A stretch of 64,000 nucleotides of DNA from Paraburkholderia acidicola (lineage in GTDB: Bacteria > Pseudomonadota > Gammaproteobacteria > Burkholderiales > Burkholderiaceae): positions 930,001 through 994,000 of the forward strand of contig NZ_MTZV01000006.1 of assembly GCF_002362315.1 (NCBI RefSeq). The letters run 5' to 3'. Below are positions 24,999 to 33,158 of the stretch, piece after piece (the stretch's first letter is position 1; each line of letters begins with the position of its first letter). The notes below the pieces were generated by a model, which saw only the letters and a program-made list of their open reading frames with translations, did not search any database and had not been told where the DNA came from. Made by a program: the position numbers and the translations under genes.

Positions 24999-25538
24999 AT
25001 GAAAAACCGTGCCTTTTCCTTTTCCTGGATCCGTTGTACTGCTGCCCAGGTATCGCTGCTCGGGCTGGCATCGCTCATGATCGCGACGACACCTGCCCGT
25101 GCGGAAATGAGTACGCTCAGCCTTCCCCTTGTCGGCACCTGGACGCTGGTCAGCGCCGACGTGCAGCACACAGACGGCACGCGCACGCACGACTACGGCC
25201 CGATGCCGAGAGGCATGCTCTTCATCGATGCACAGGGACACTATTCGCTGCAGATCTTCAACAGCGAACGCAAGCCGTTCGCATCCGGCGACAGGGATAC
25301 CGCGACGCCGGACGAATACAAAGCTGCCGCGCTCGGCCTCAGTTCGCATTTCGGCATGCTCAGTGACGACCGTTCGCGCATGGCGCTGACCTTTCATATC
25401 CACAAGGCCTCGTATCCGAACTGGGAAGGCACCGAACAGGTCCGCATCTACGAGTTGAAGGACGGTGAACTGAGCTATCGCGTGCCGGCGCGCGCCAATG
25501 GCGACGTTCCGATATCCGTCTGGCGTCATCTGAACTGA
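24999..25538 (+). CDS. Exported lipocalin-like domain protein
   Basis: A 179-residue protein with a signal peptide (LLGLASLMIATTPARA, cleavage near 36) and a lipocalin-like domain. Motifs are LVGTWTLVSADVQHTDG, YGPMPRGMLFIDAQGHYSLQIF and LTFHIHKASYPNWEGTEQVR. Such domains bind small hydrophobic ligands; many occur near LysR regulators in soil proteobacteria. The mature protein should be periplasmic. It is followed 16 bp later by an XRE-cupin regulator on the same strand, so a two-gene unit is likely. Confidence 0.75.
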   Translation: MKNRAFSFSWIRCTAAQVSLLGLASLMIATTPARAEMSTLSLPLVGTWTLVSADVQHTDGTRTHDYGPMPRGMLFIDAQGHYSLQIFNSERKPFASGDRDTATPDEYKAAALGLSSHFGMLSDDRSRMALTFHIHKASYPNWEGTEQVRIYELKDGELSYRVPARANGDVPISVWRHLN

Positions 25539-25554
25539 AGCGCTACGTCCTTCA

Positions 25555-26145
25555 ATGACTCAACGCATCGCCACCGTTATGAATGCACCGCTCGCCCCCG
25601 CTTTGCTGGCACCTGGCCTTGGCGCCCGGATTCGCACGCGTCGAAGGATCATCAACCATACGCTGGAGCAGACTGCGACAGCCGCGGGTATGTCGACCTC
25701 GTTTCTCTCTCAGGTCGAGCGGGATCTGACGACGCCCTCAGTGAGGTCGCTCGCGAAAATCGCTGAAGCGCTGGATATGCCGATGCAGTACTTCATCGAC
25801 ACCGCGGACGCCTGCGTATCCCGTTCGCAGCAGCGGCAATGCTTCGGACTCGATGGCTCGGCCTGTTCGTTCGCGCATCTGACAGCGCCACTACCGCATG
25901 GGCAGTTGCAGAGCATCCTCGTGCGGATGCCGGCGGGTGCGCAACAGCCCGCCATCACGACTCATGCTCTTGAGGAATCCCTGTTTGTGACCGCCGGCGA
26001 ACTCACGCTTTCGCTGGAAAGCGAAACCCTCGTGCTGCACGCCGGGGATGCGGCGTACTACCGGTCGAACCAGGTGCATCACTGGTCGAACGGCAGCGCC
26101 GTGGAAACTACCGTAGTCTGGACAGGCAGCCCTCGGCTCCTGTAG
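25555..26145 (+). CDS. XRE-family regulator with C-terminal cupin domain
   Basis: A 196-residue protein. Helix-turn-helix at about 24-78 (LGARIRTRRRIINHTLEQTA ... STSFLSQVERDLTTPSVRSL), then a cupin_2 beta-barrel (EESLFVTAGELTLSLESETLV, RSNQVHHWSNG). This HTH-cupin layout is that of PuuR/SutR-type regulators that sense small metabolites. An in-frame ATG at 25579 (MNAPLAP) is a possible alternative start. The 3' end overlaps the convergent DUF2158 gene by 38 nt. Confidence 0.88.
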   Translation: MTQRIATVMNAPLAPALLAPGLGARIRTRRRIINHTLEQTATAAGMSTSFLSQVERDLTTPSVRSLAKIAEALDMPMQYFIDTADACVSRSQQRQCFGLDGSACSFAHLTAPLPHGQLQSILVRMPAGAQQPAITTHALEESLFVTAGELTLSLESETLVLHAGDAAYYRSNQVHHWSNGSAVETTVVWTGSPRLL

Positions 26146-26407
26146 CGCCATGCCGCGCCGCTGCGAGCCTTGCGGCCGCAGCGGGAATCGAACGCGGTTC
26201 GGGCTGGACCCGATCGCGCTCGAACATCTCCTGACGCAGTTCGCCATGCGCATCGAACCACTGGCAGATCAGCCATTCGCCCGGTGCCGGCGCGACCGCA
26301 CCCGCGTAGGTCACCGTCATACGCGGGCCGCCGGTTTTGAGCGTGACGACATCGCCCACCTTGAAGGCGAGCGATACGTCGATTGCGTTAGGAGCGGCGG
26401 TAAGCAT
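26108..26407 (-). CDS. YodC-family (DUF2158) small protein
   Basis: A 99-residue protein with the DUF2158 core FKVGDVVTLKTGGPRMTVTY ... GEWLICQWFDAHGELRQEMF, an SH3-like beta fold of unknown role common as single small genes. The C-terminal ~30 residues overlap the convergent regulator and are low complexity, so the true functional part is residues 10-65. There is no operon partner. Confidence 0.75.
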   Translation of the reverse strand: MLTAAPNAIDVSLAFKVGDVVTLKTGGPRMTVTYAGAVAPAPGEWLICQWFDAHGELRQEMFERDRVQPEPRSIPAAAARLAAARHGATGAEGCLSRLR

Positions 26408-26864
26408 TGAAATCCCCGTTACTGGAGCGTTGCGCGAGGCGCGTTATACCAGACACGCCACGTCGTTTAAATCACCCTTTGCCGAAGACGTTCGACCGGC
26501 ATGGATTTTTAAAGATTGGCGAAGACTAACAAACCAGATTTCCGTTCGGCAAGTGCTTTTTATTAATATCGTTTCCATGGCCGGGAAGTTTGAAACGGTG
26601 TATCCCGACCCCGGTTCATTTTCGGCCGAATCGTTACCCATAAAGGATAACCGACCGGTCGGCGTATATCTTGCCCCCTCGATTCGAACGCGGCAGAATT
26701 TACTTTCCCTCAATGTTCCCCAGCGCAAAACATGCCGATCATATTCCTCGTTTATGCCAATATGATGTAAATCAAGAATTAACGGTTTTTTTAGATCAAT
26801 AGCATTATTGGGTATTTACCCTTAATGCTCCGGCACGGTGCCGCTTTGCAACCTATGGGGTCAT
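26408..26864. other. 457-bp AT-rich region without a supported gene
   Basis: From about 26440 to 26830 the base composition falls clearly below the surrounding GC level, with runs such as GGTTTTTTTAGATC near 26783. Short frames on both strands cross it but show no family feature or ribosome site. It may hold a regulatory region, a decayed insertion or a small RNA; I cannot tell. Confidence 0.5.
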
Positions 26865-28358
26865 TCAGCCCGCAACCGGTGCGCTTCGCTGCAACGCGAT
26901 GCGCTGATGGCGCACGAGCAACGTGCTCAGCCCGATGCAGATCGCCATCATCACGGCGTTGATCGCGAGGCTCGACTGGAATGCGTGCGCGTAGCCCTCC
27001 GGTGTCGAGCGACCGGCAAGCACGCCAAAGAACGCGCCGCTGATCGCCGCGGTACCGAATGCCGAACCGATCTGCAAGGTCGACGACACGACACCCGATG
27101 CGAGCCCCGCCTTGGCAGGCTCGACTTCGGCGAGCACGATGCGCACGATCGACGGGAACACCAGGCCGTGGCCGATACCCGCGAACACGAGACCGGCATA
27201 GAACAACAGGTCGGGCGCTTCGGCCTGCATCGAGGCCCATCCCGTGACGGCGAAACCGCCCGCCAGCAGCGTGAAGCCGAGTGTCAGCACATGACTGCCG
27301 ATATACCGCACCACCGCGGGCGAGGTCAGCGGTCCGAGCACGAAGCCGATCGCGAACGGCATGATGGCGATGCCGGAGGCGAGCGATGTCCAGTGCAGGC
27401 CGGTTTGCAGATAGATGCCGTAGGTCAGGAAGAACGCGCTGTTGCAATAGAACAGGAACGCGAGCACCAGCCCCAGCGAAAACGCCGGATTGCGGAACAG
27501 CAGCAGATCGACCAGCGGATGACCGCCGGCTCGCTCGACGCGTTTTTCCGTCGCGACAAACCATGCGAACGCGGGCACCGCGAGCGCAAACATCGCGAAG
27601 GTCCACAACGGCCAGCCGGCTTCGCGTCCATGTGTCATCGGGTAGATGACGAGCAGCAGCAACAGCGACAACAGCGCCACACCTTTCAGATCGACACCGG
27701 TACTCGTCGCCGGACGATTCTCGGGCACGAACTTCCACGTACCGAGGAACGCCAGAATGCCGATCGGCACGTTGAGCAGAAAAATGATCCGCCAGTCGAG
27801 ACCGAACGGCCGATAGGTGATCAACGCGCCGCCGCCGAGCTGCCCAACAATCGACGACAGACCGAACACGAAACCGTAGATGCTCATCACCTTCGTTTGC
27901 CGGTGCGCCGGTACGACAGCACGGATGGTCGCGAGCACCTGCGGCGCCATCACCGCGGCCGCAATGCCCTGCACGATCCGCGCGAGCACCAGCATGTGGC
28001 CGCTCGTCGCAAAGCCGCACATCGCGGACGAAATCACGAAGCCGGCCATCCCCGTGAGAAACACCTTGCGCCGGCCGAACAGATCGCCGAGCCGGCCGCC
28101 GGTGATCAGCAGCACGGCGTACGCCGATGCGTATGCGGAGACGATCAGTTGCAATTGCGCATCGGTGGCGCCGAGGCCGGTATGGATCGCCGGCAGCGCG
28201 AGATTGACGATGAAGTAATCGAGCGGCGCGAGGAATGCGCCGATGAACAGTACGCCGAGCGCGAGCTTGCTGAGTTCGGTTGGCGCGGCGTGCACTGGCG
28301 CGCTTGTGCCGCGCACGGCAACGCCATTCGGCGTCGATTTGACGCATTCGCTATTCAT
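26865..28358 (-). CDS. DHA2-family MFS drug efflux transporter (EmrB/QacA type)
   Basis: A 497-residue 14-TM transporter. Motif A is GGRLGDLFGRRKVF, motif C is in FGLSSIVGQLGGGALI, and TM1 contains LAPLDYFIVNLALP. Typical of proton-driven multidrug or toxic-metabolite export. ATG 28358 follows the tetR stop by only 31 nt, so both form an operon. A CGTTCAAGAATT element just before its start codon also occurs upstream of tetR. No membrane-fusion or outer-membrane partner is adjacent. Confidence 0.9.
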   Translation of the reverse strand: MNSECVKSTPNGVAVRGTSAPVHAAPTELSKLALGVLFIGAFLAPLDYFIVNLALPAIHTGLGATDAQLQLIVSAYASAYAVLLITGGRLGDLFGRRKVFLTGMAGFVISSAMCGFATSGHMLVLARIVQGIAAAVMAPQVLATIRAVVPAHRQTKVMSIYGFVFGLSSIVGQLGGGALITYRPFGLDWRIIFLLNVPIGILAFLGTWKFVPENRPATSTGVDLKGVALLSLLLLLVIYPMTHGREAGWPLWTFAMFALAVPAFAWFVATEKRVERAGGHPLVDLLLFRNPAFSLGLVLAFLFYCNSAFFLTYGIYLQTGLHWTSLASGIAIMPFAIGFVLGPLTSPAVVRYIGSHVLTLGFTLLAGGFAVTGWASMQAEAPDLLFYAGLVFAGIGHGLVFPSIVRIVLAEVEPAKAGLASGVVSSTLQIGSAFGTAAISGAFFGVLAGRSTPEGYAHAFQSSLAINAVMMAICIGLSTLLVRHQRIALQRSAPVAG

Positions 28359-28365
28359 GACTATC

Positions 28366-28377
28366 CGTTCAAGAATT
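28366..28377. promoter_or_regulatory. Operator-like copy 1 (CGTTCAAGAATT), tetR-MFS gap
   Basis: The 12-mer CGTTCAAGAATT sits in the 31-bp gap between tetR and the MFS gene, 8 nt from the MFS start. The same 12-mer lies upstream of tetR at 29038-29049. Shared sequence in these two places suggests a site for the TetR protein itself. Confidence 0.45.
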
Positions 28378-28389
28378 AGTGAAAAAAAT

Positions 28390-29016
28390 TCAGACGAGCG
28401 CGCGCATTGCAATGTCCACGACGGCTCCGAGCTCGCGCTCATCGCTTTTGACCTTGCCGAGAACGCGCAGCCCCTGCGTAATGCACAACAGAAAATCCGC
28501 CACCGATTTTTCATCGAGCCGGGAGTTGAATACGCCGCTCGCCTGGCCGCGAATCACGGCCCCGGCGAGTAGCGTCGCAATGCGCCGCTGGATCGATTCG
28601 ATTCGTTCGCGCACCTCCGCGTCCTCGATCGACATTTCCAGTGTGGCATTCGTGATGAAGCAGCTCCGTAATCCCGTCAACGACGACGCCACCCGCGTGT
28701 GGTGCAGCAAGGCCTGGCGCAATGCCTCGTCCGGCGGCAGGTTGGCATTCAGGCGCTCGCACAGCCGCGCGATCGAACCGTCGGCGTAGTGATCGAGCGC
28801 GGCGAGCATGATGCCGCGCTTGTCGCCGAATACGCCATACAGGCTGCCGCGCAGTACGCCGGTCGCCTTGCAGAGATCGTCGATCGAGGTTGCGTGGTAG
28901 CCGTGACGCCAGAACGTGTGGCTCGCTTCGGTCAGCACGCTGTCCGTGTCGAACTCGCGCGGACGGCCGCGCACGCAGACATCGGATGGCTTTTTCGGGG
29001 AGGTGGCTTGACTCAT
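28390..29016 (-). CDS. TetR-family transcriptional repressor
   Basis: A 208-residue protein. HTH at about 25-65 (VLTEASHTFWRHGYHATSID ... GVLRGSLYGVFGDKRGIML), and a C-terminal ligand domain of the TetR_C_16/AcrR-like kind (RSCFITNATLEMSIEDAEVRE). The basic N-terminus (KKPSDVCVRGRPREFD) is usual. It lies upstream of, and co-directional with, the efflux gene it likely represses. The repeated CGTTCAAGAATT before both genes supports direct control. Confidence 0.9.
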   Translation of the reverse strand: MSQATSPKKPSDVCVRGRPREFDTDSVLTEASHTFWRHGYHATSIDDLCKATGVLRGSLYGVFGDKRGIMLAALDHYADGSIARLCERLNANLPPDEALRQALLHHTRVASSLTGLRSCFITNATLEMSIEDAEVRERIESIQRRIATLLAGAVIRGQASGVFNSRLDEKSVADFLLCITQGLRVLGKVKSDERELGAVVDIAMRALV

Positions 29017-29037
29017 GAGCCGAAGTTTATGACTGCA

Positions 29038-29050
29038 CGTTCAAGAATTC
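29038..29050. promoter_or_regulatory. Operator-like copy 2 (CGTTCAAGAATTC), tetR promoter
   Basis: CGTTCAAGAATTC lies 22-34 nt upstream of the tetR start and shares 12 identical bases with the site in the tetR-MFS gap. The sequence extends to TTCAAG-AA-TTCAAG, a direct hexamer repeat. Confidence 0.45.
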
Positions 29051-29125
29051 AAGCCAAACGGTGATCAACCCTGCTCTCAGTAGGCCATCGGTGCGTCGGA
29101 GCGTTGAAACGCCGCGGTCTGCCCG

Positions 29126-29971
29126 TTACGGCGCGGGCCAGGTGCGCGCCGCCGTCGCAAACAGCTCGTTGACCTGCTGGTTATTCGCCGCTTCGGCCGA
29201 ATAACCGAACGTGCCGTGATCGCGTATCTCGTGCGCGGCGCGCATGAACGCGCCAAGCGCCGCACGGGCCAGTGAGCCGCCCACGCTGACCCGCTTTACA
29301 CCGAGTGCGGCCAGTTCGTCGAGACTGAAGAGGCTGCCTTGCAGTCCCATCAACACATTGACCGGCCGCTCGAGTGCCGCGGTGACCGCCGCGATGTCGT
29401 CGCGGGTTTTCAGTCCCGGTGCGTACAGCACGTCGGCGCCGGCTTCCTGATACGCATGCAGACGACGGATCGTGTCGTCGAGATTGGGCCGGCCGACCAG
29501 GTAGTTTTCAGCGCGCGCCGTCAGCGTGAACGGAAACGGCAGACTGCGCGCCGCTTCGACGGCGGCGCGCACGCGCTCGACCGCAAGATCGTGCGCGTAC
29601 AGCGGGTCGTCGGGACGGCCGATCGAATCCTCGATCGATCCACCCACCACGCCCGCGGCCGCCGCACGGTGAATCGTTTCGGCGGCATCTTCGGGGCGGT
29701 CGCCGAAACCGTTCTCGAGATCCGCGCTGACCGGCAGGTCAGTGGCCGCGACGATCTCGGCGAGATGCACCATCATCTGGTCGCGGCCGACCGCGTTGTC
29801 CGGCAAACCGCGTGAAAACGCGTAGCCGGCGCTGCTGGTCGCGAGCGCCTTGAAGCCGGCAAGGGCGAGCAACCGCGCGCTGCCGATGTCCCATGGGTTC
29901 GGAATGACGAATGCGCCAGCGGCCTGATGAAGGGCCGCGAAGTCCTGCGCCTTTTCTGCCTGCGATTTCAT
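29126..29971 (-). CDS. Isocitrate lyase/PEP-mutase superfamily enzyme
   Basis: A 281-residue TIM-barrel protein of the ICL/PEPM family. Motifs are FVIPNPWDIGSARLLALAGF, SSAGYAFSRGLPD, the Mg-binding VSADLENGFGDRPE and GGSIEDSIGRP, and LTARAENYLVGRPNLDD. The usual KKCGH lyase motif is absent, so the closest roles are oxaloacetate/oxalosuccinate-type hydrolase or PEP-mutase-like C-C/C-P chemistry rather than true isocitrate lyase. ATG 29971 is chosen as the conserved N-terminus; the upstream frame (to 30115) is poorly structured. Substrate unknown. Confidence 0.82.
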   Translation of the reverse strand: MKSQAEKAQDFAALHQAAGAFVIPNPWDIGSARLLALAGFKALATSSAGYAFSRGLPDNAVGRDQMMVHLAEIVAATDLPVSADLENGFGDRPEDAAETIHRAAAAGVVGGSIEDSIGRPDDPLYAHDLAVERVRAAVEAARSLPFPFTLTARAENYLVGRPNLDDTIRRLHAYQEAGADVLYAPGLKTRDDIAAVTAALERPVNVLMGLQGSLFSLDELAALGVKRVSVGGSLARAALGAFMRAAHEIRDHGTFGYSAEAANNQQVNELFATAARTWPAP

Positions 29972-30095
29972 CTGGAGTCCGTGATCGAGGGGTTGGTTGA
30001 TCGAGTGAGCGCGGTTGTGCGGTTGGGCACGCATCGCCATCGCCGCCGCTGAAAACAGGCGAGCACCGTGCCCGCCTGCGATGTAGAACGCCGCG

Positions 30096-30521
30096 TCAGG
30101 TTTCGAGCTTCGCATCCATCGTGATGGTCGCCTTCAGCACTTTCGATACCGGGCAACCAGCCTTGGCATCGGCGGTCGCTTTCTCGAACGCAGCCTGGTC
30201 GCCGCCCGGAATCTTCACCGCGACATCGAGATGCACCGCGGTAATCGCGAAGCCGCCGTCGACCTTATCGAGCGTAAGCGTCGCAGTCGTGCCGATGCGC
30301 TCGGGCTTGATACCGGCCTTGCCCAGTTCCGCCGACAGCGCCATCGAAAAGCACCCTGCGTGGGCCGCTGCAATCAGTTCCTCGGGGTTGGTGCCGATGC
30401 CGTTCTCGAAGCGAGTCGCAAACGAATACTGGGTGTCCTTGAGGACGCCGCTATCGGTGGAAATTGCTCCCTTGCCGTCCTGCAGGCCGCCTTGCCAGAC
30501 CGCCGATGCCTTGCGCTTCAT
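30096..30521 (-). CDS. osmC: OsmC-family peroxiredoxin
   Basis: A 141-residue OsmC/Ohr protein with both catalytic Cys: C57 in AAAHAGCFSMAL and C123 in AKAGCPVSKVL, plus the family start KASAVWQGGLQDGKG. It reduces organic hydroperoxides in the cytoplasm. KGAISTDSGVLKDTQYSF marks the OsmC rather than the Ohr branch. ATG 30521 follows a GAGAG-like site. It is 124 bp upstream of the PEP-mutase-family gene, same strand. Confidence 0.92.
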   Translation of the reverse strand: MKRKASAVWQGGLQDGKGAISTDSGVLKDTQYSFATRFENGIGTNPEELIAAAHAGCFSMALSAELGKAGIKPERIGTTATLTLDKVDGGFAITAVHLDVAVKIPGGDQAAFEKATADAKAGCPVSKVLKATITMDAKLET

Positions 30522-30862
30522 CTCACTCTCCAATAGGAACCGTGTCTGCACAACGACGCGTTTGAATCGATGCCTGCCGCAGCGGCCGCGCCCTGATTCC
30601 GCGGACCGGCATCGATCGCGTGACGCTGCGCACGACATGGCGCGGGCGTGGACCGAACTTCATCATAGGCGGTTCTCAATGCAGCGTTGTGACCGCCGCG
30701 CGGATACACGGACCGGCCATTGATGCAATTCCCGCAAGAATCTATATCCGGATCTCGGCTTTTTGCGGCTTGCCTTACGAAATACACTCGCCGCAACAGA
30801 TCAGGCAACGGTGTGACGTCATTCGAGCCGGTCTGATCAACAATCGATCATCGGAGGTCACC
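30522..30862. other. 341-bp intergenic region osmC to DUF4148 gene
   Basis: Divergent promoters for osmC and the DUF4148 gene should lie here. Apart from GGAGG just before 30863, I see no clear operator, repeat or hairpin. Confidence 0.5.
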
Positions 30863-31171
30863 ATGAAGTCGCTTATTTCTGCAGTTGTCGTCGCCGCTGC
30901 GCTGGCAGTGCCTGCTGTGTCGTTCGCGCAGCAATCCGATAGCACGGTTACGCGCGCGCAGGTTCGCGCCGAACTCGTGTCAGCGCAACAGGCGGGTCTG
31001 CTGAGCCAGCCTGATCCGGTCTATCCGCGTAACGCCGCGAACGTTCAGACAGTTGCTTCGGTTACGCCGCAAGGGGAGACGGCAGTTGGCAGCGCGGCAG
31101 TGAGCCGGTCGCAATGGGGCGTGCGTACGGCGCCTGATCAAGGGATCTTTGCGACGTATCGTGGGCAGTGA
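30863..31171 (+). CDS. DUF4148-family exported small protein
   Basis: A 102-residue protein with a clear signal peptide (SLISAVVVAAALAVPAVSFAQ) and the DUF4148 core TRAQVRAELVSAQQAGLL...DPVYPRN. The family is abundant in Burkholderia/Paraburkholderia and of unknown function. The CGGAGGTCACC ribosome site fixes the start at 30863. It is followed by a strong bidirectional hairpin. Confidence 0.88.
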   Translation: MKSLISAVVVAAALAVPAVSFAQQSDSTVTRAQVRAELVSAQQAGLLSQPDPVYPRNAANVQTVASVTPQGETAVGSAAVSRSQWGVRTAPDQGIFATYRGQ

Positions 31172-31212
31172 GCCGCGGCTGTAGCGGCAGCCAGCAACAT
31201 GCACATGAACAA

Positions 31213-31241
31213 GGGGATGCAACGGAACACGTTGCATCCCC
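31213..31241. terminator. Hairpin between convergent DUF4148 and GH15 genes
   Basis: GGGGATGCAACG (31213-31224) pairs perfectly with CGTTGCATCCCC (31230-31241) around a 5-nt loop. The T-tract is short (TCTT). The convergent position supports bidirectional termination. Confidence 0.7.
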
Positions 31242-31289
31242 TCTTCACATCCGCACAGGCGAAGGCGTGAGTACATAAACTCGCCGCGA

Positions 31290-33122
31290 TCACCCCGCAG
31301 CAGTTTCGACGTGCACAGGATGCCCCGCAGCGCGCGCCATTTCGTCCTCGTGATGCATGAGGTTCATCGCCGTGTGGACGAGCGCCACATGCGAGAACGC
31401 CTGCGGAAAATTACCGACGAGCCGGCCCGCCACCGGATCGTATTCTTCAGCAAGCAAGCCGAGATCGTTCGACAGCGACAGCAAACGCCCGAACAGCCGA
31501 TGCGCATCGTCGATGCGACCGAGCAACGCGAGATTGTCGACGAGCCAGAAGCTGCAGGCGAGGAACGTGCCTTCTCCAGGCGGCAGCCCGTCGTCGTATT
31601 CGGTCGTCCGGTAGCGCAGCACGAGGCCATCGTGCAGCAGCTCGCGCTCGATCGCCGCAACGGTGCCCGCGATGCGCGGATCCGACGGCGGCAGGAAGCC
31701 GACGATCGGCAGCATCAGGATGCTCGCGTCGAGTTCATCGCTGCCATAGCTCTGCGTAAACGCCTGCTTCGCCGGATTCCATCCCTTCTCGCACACATCC
31801 GCGTGAATCTCGTCGCGCAACGCGCGCCAGCGTTCGAGCGGTCCGGGCAGGCCGAACTTCTCGGCGGACTTCAGCGCGCAGTCGAACGCGACCCACGCCA
31901 TCACCTTCGAGAACGTGAAATGGCGGCGACCGCCGCGCGTCTCCCAGATCCCTTCGTCCGGTTCGCGCCAGATCGTTTCGAGGTGCGCGAGTAGCGAGCA
32001 CTCCACCGACCAGACCGTATCGTCGGCCTGCAATCCGCCGACGCGCGCAACGTGCAGCGCACCCATCACCTCGCCGAACACGTCGAGCTGCAGCTGGTTC
32101 GCGGCTCCATTGCCGACCCGCACCGGCTTCGATTCCTCGTAACCCGGTAGCCAGTCGAGTTCGATCTCGGGCAACCGACGCTCGCCCGCGATGCCGTACA
32201 TGATCTGGATCTGCTCGGGCGAGCCCGCCATGACACGACCGAGCCAGCTACGCCACGCGCGCGCCTCGTCGTAGTGGCCGCCGCGCATCAGCGCGAGCAG
32301 CGTGATCGTCGCGTCGCGCAGCCAGCAGTAACGGTAGTCCCAGTTGCGCGTACCGCCGATGTGTTCGGGCAGCGACGTGGTCGGCGCGGCGACGATGCCG
32401 CCTGTCGGTTCGTACGTGAGCGCCTTCAACGTGATCAACGAACGCCGTACCGCGGATGCGTAACGACCCTGCACCTGGCAGCGCTCCGACCATTCGAGCC
32501 AGTAGTTCTCAGTGAGCGCGAGCAACGACAGCGGATCGCGCGCAGGCGGCACGCGCAGATGCGACGCCGAGTAGGCGAGCGCGAACGGCACACGCTCATC
32601 CGCGTGGACCGTGAACTCCGCAACGGTCGCACGCAGGTGTTCGCCGGAGAGCGGCACCGGCGTGCGCAGCACCACAGTATCGGGACCCGCAGTCGCCTTC
32701 ATCCCCGTTTCATGCGACAGCTGCGTCACCCACGGGATCGAGCAGCCGTAGTCGAAGCGCAGTACAAGCTCCGTGCGCATCTTCATCGCGCCGCGTCTGC
32801 CAACGAGGATCCGCACCAGTTCCGACCAGCCGTTATCGGGCGGCATGAAGTCGATCACCGTGACCGCTCCGTCGGCGCTTTCATAGTCGGTTTCGAGAAT
32901 CAGCGTGTCGCCGCGGTAGCGACGCGTGGTCGCTGTGACGTTGGCGTCGTCGGCAGGCGCGAGTAGCCAGCGGCCGTGCTCGGGCGTACCGACAAGTGCG
33001 GCAAAACAGGCGCCGGAATCGAAACGAGGCCAGCACAACCAGTCGACGGAACCGTCGCGCGAAATCAGCGCTGCGGTGTGTCCGTCGCCGACGAGCGCGT
33101 AGTCTTCGATGAAGTTAGCCAT
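31290..33122 (-). CDS. Glycoside hydrolase family 15 protein (trehalase/glucoamylase-like)
   Basis: A 610-residue cytosolic GH15 enzyme. The N-terminal beta domain starts IEDYALVGDGHTAALISRDGSVDWLCWPRFDS. The (alpha/alpha)6 catalytic barrel has LPEHIGGTRNWDYRYCWLRD and LDWLPGYEESKPVRVGNGAA, the second with a plausible catalytic Glu pair, and LLAEEYDPVAGRLVGNFPQAFSHVA. Proteobacterial members of this length act as alpha,alpha-trehalases or short-glucan hydrolases. It has no signal peptide. It stands alone but the debranching-type gene (42336) is in the same window. Confidence 0.9.
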   Translation of the reverse strand: MANFIEDYALVGDGHTAALISRDGSVDWLCWPRFDSGACFAALVGTPEHGRWLLAPADDANVTATTRRYRGDTLILETDYESADGAVTVIDFMPPDNGWSELVRILVGRRGAMKMRTELVLRFDYGCSIPWVTQLSHETGMKATAGPDTVVLRTPVPLSGEHLRATVAEFTVHADERVPFALAYSASHLRVPPARDPLSLLALTENYWLEWSERCQVQGRYASAVRRSLITLKALTYEPTGGIVAAPTTSLPEHIGGTRNWDYRYCWLRDATITLLALMRGGHYDEARAWRSWLGRVMAGSPEQIQIMYGIAGERRLPEIELDWLPGYEESKPVRVGNGAANQLQLDVFGEVMGALHVARVGGLQADDTVWSVECSLLAHLETIWREPDEGIWETRGGRRHFTFSKVMAWVAFDCALKSAEKFGLPGPLERWRALRDEIHADVCEKGWNPAKQAFTQSYGSDELDASILMLPIVGFLPPSDPRIAGTVAAIERELLHDGLVLRYRTTEYDDGLPPGEGTFLACSFWLVDNLALLGRIDDAHRLFGRLLSLSNDLGLLAEEYDPVAGRLVGNFPQAFSHVALVHTAMNLMHHEDEMARAAGHPVHVETAAG

Positions 33123-33158
33123 GGATGTATTCTTTTGTAGCCCGGAAGACGCGAACGA

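Noticed and set aside
26337..26765. 142-residue plus-strand frame and a 94-residue minus-strand frame in the AT-rich block
   Set aside because: No ribosome site, no family feature; one overlaps the DUF2158 gene. Treated as non-coding.
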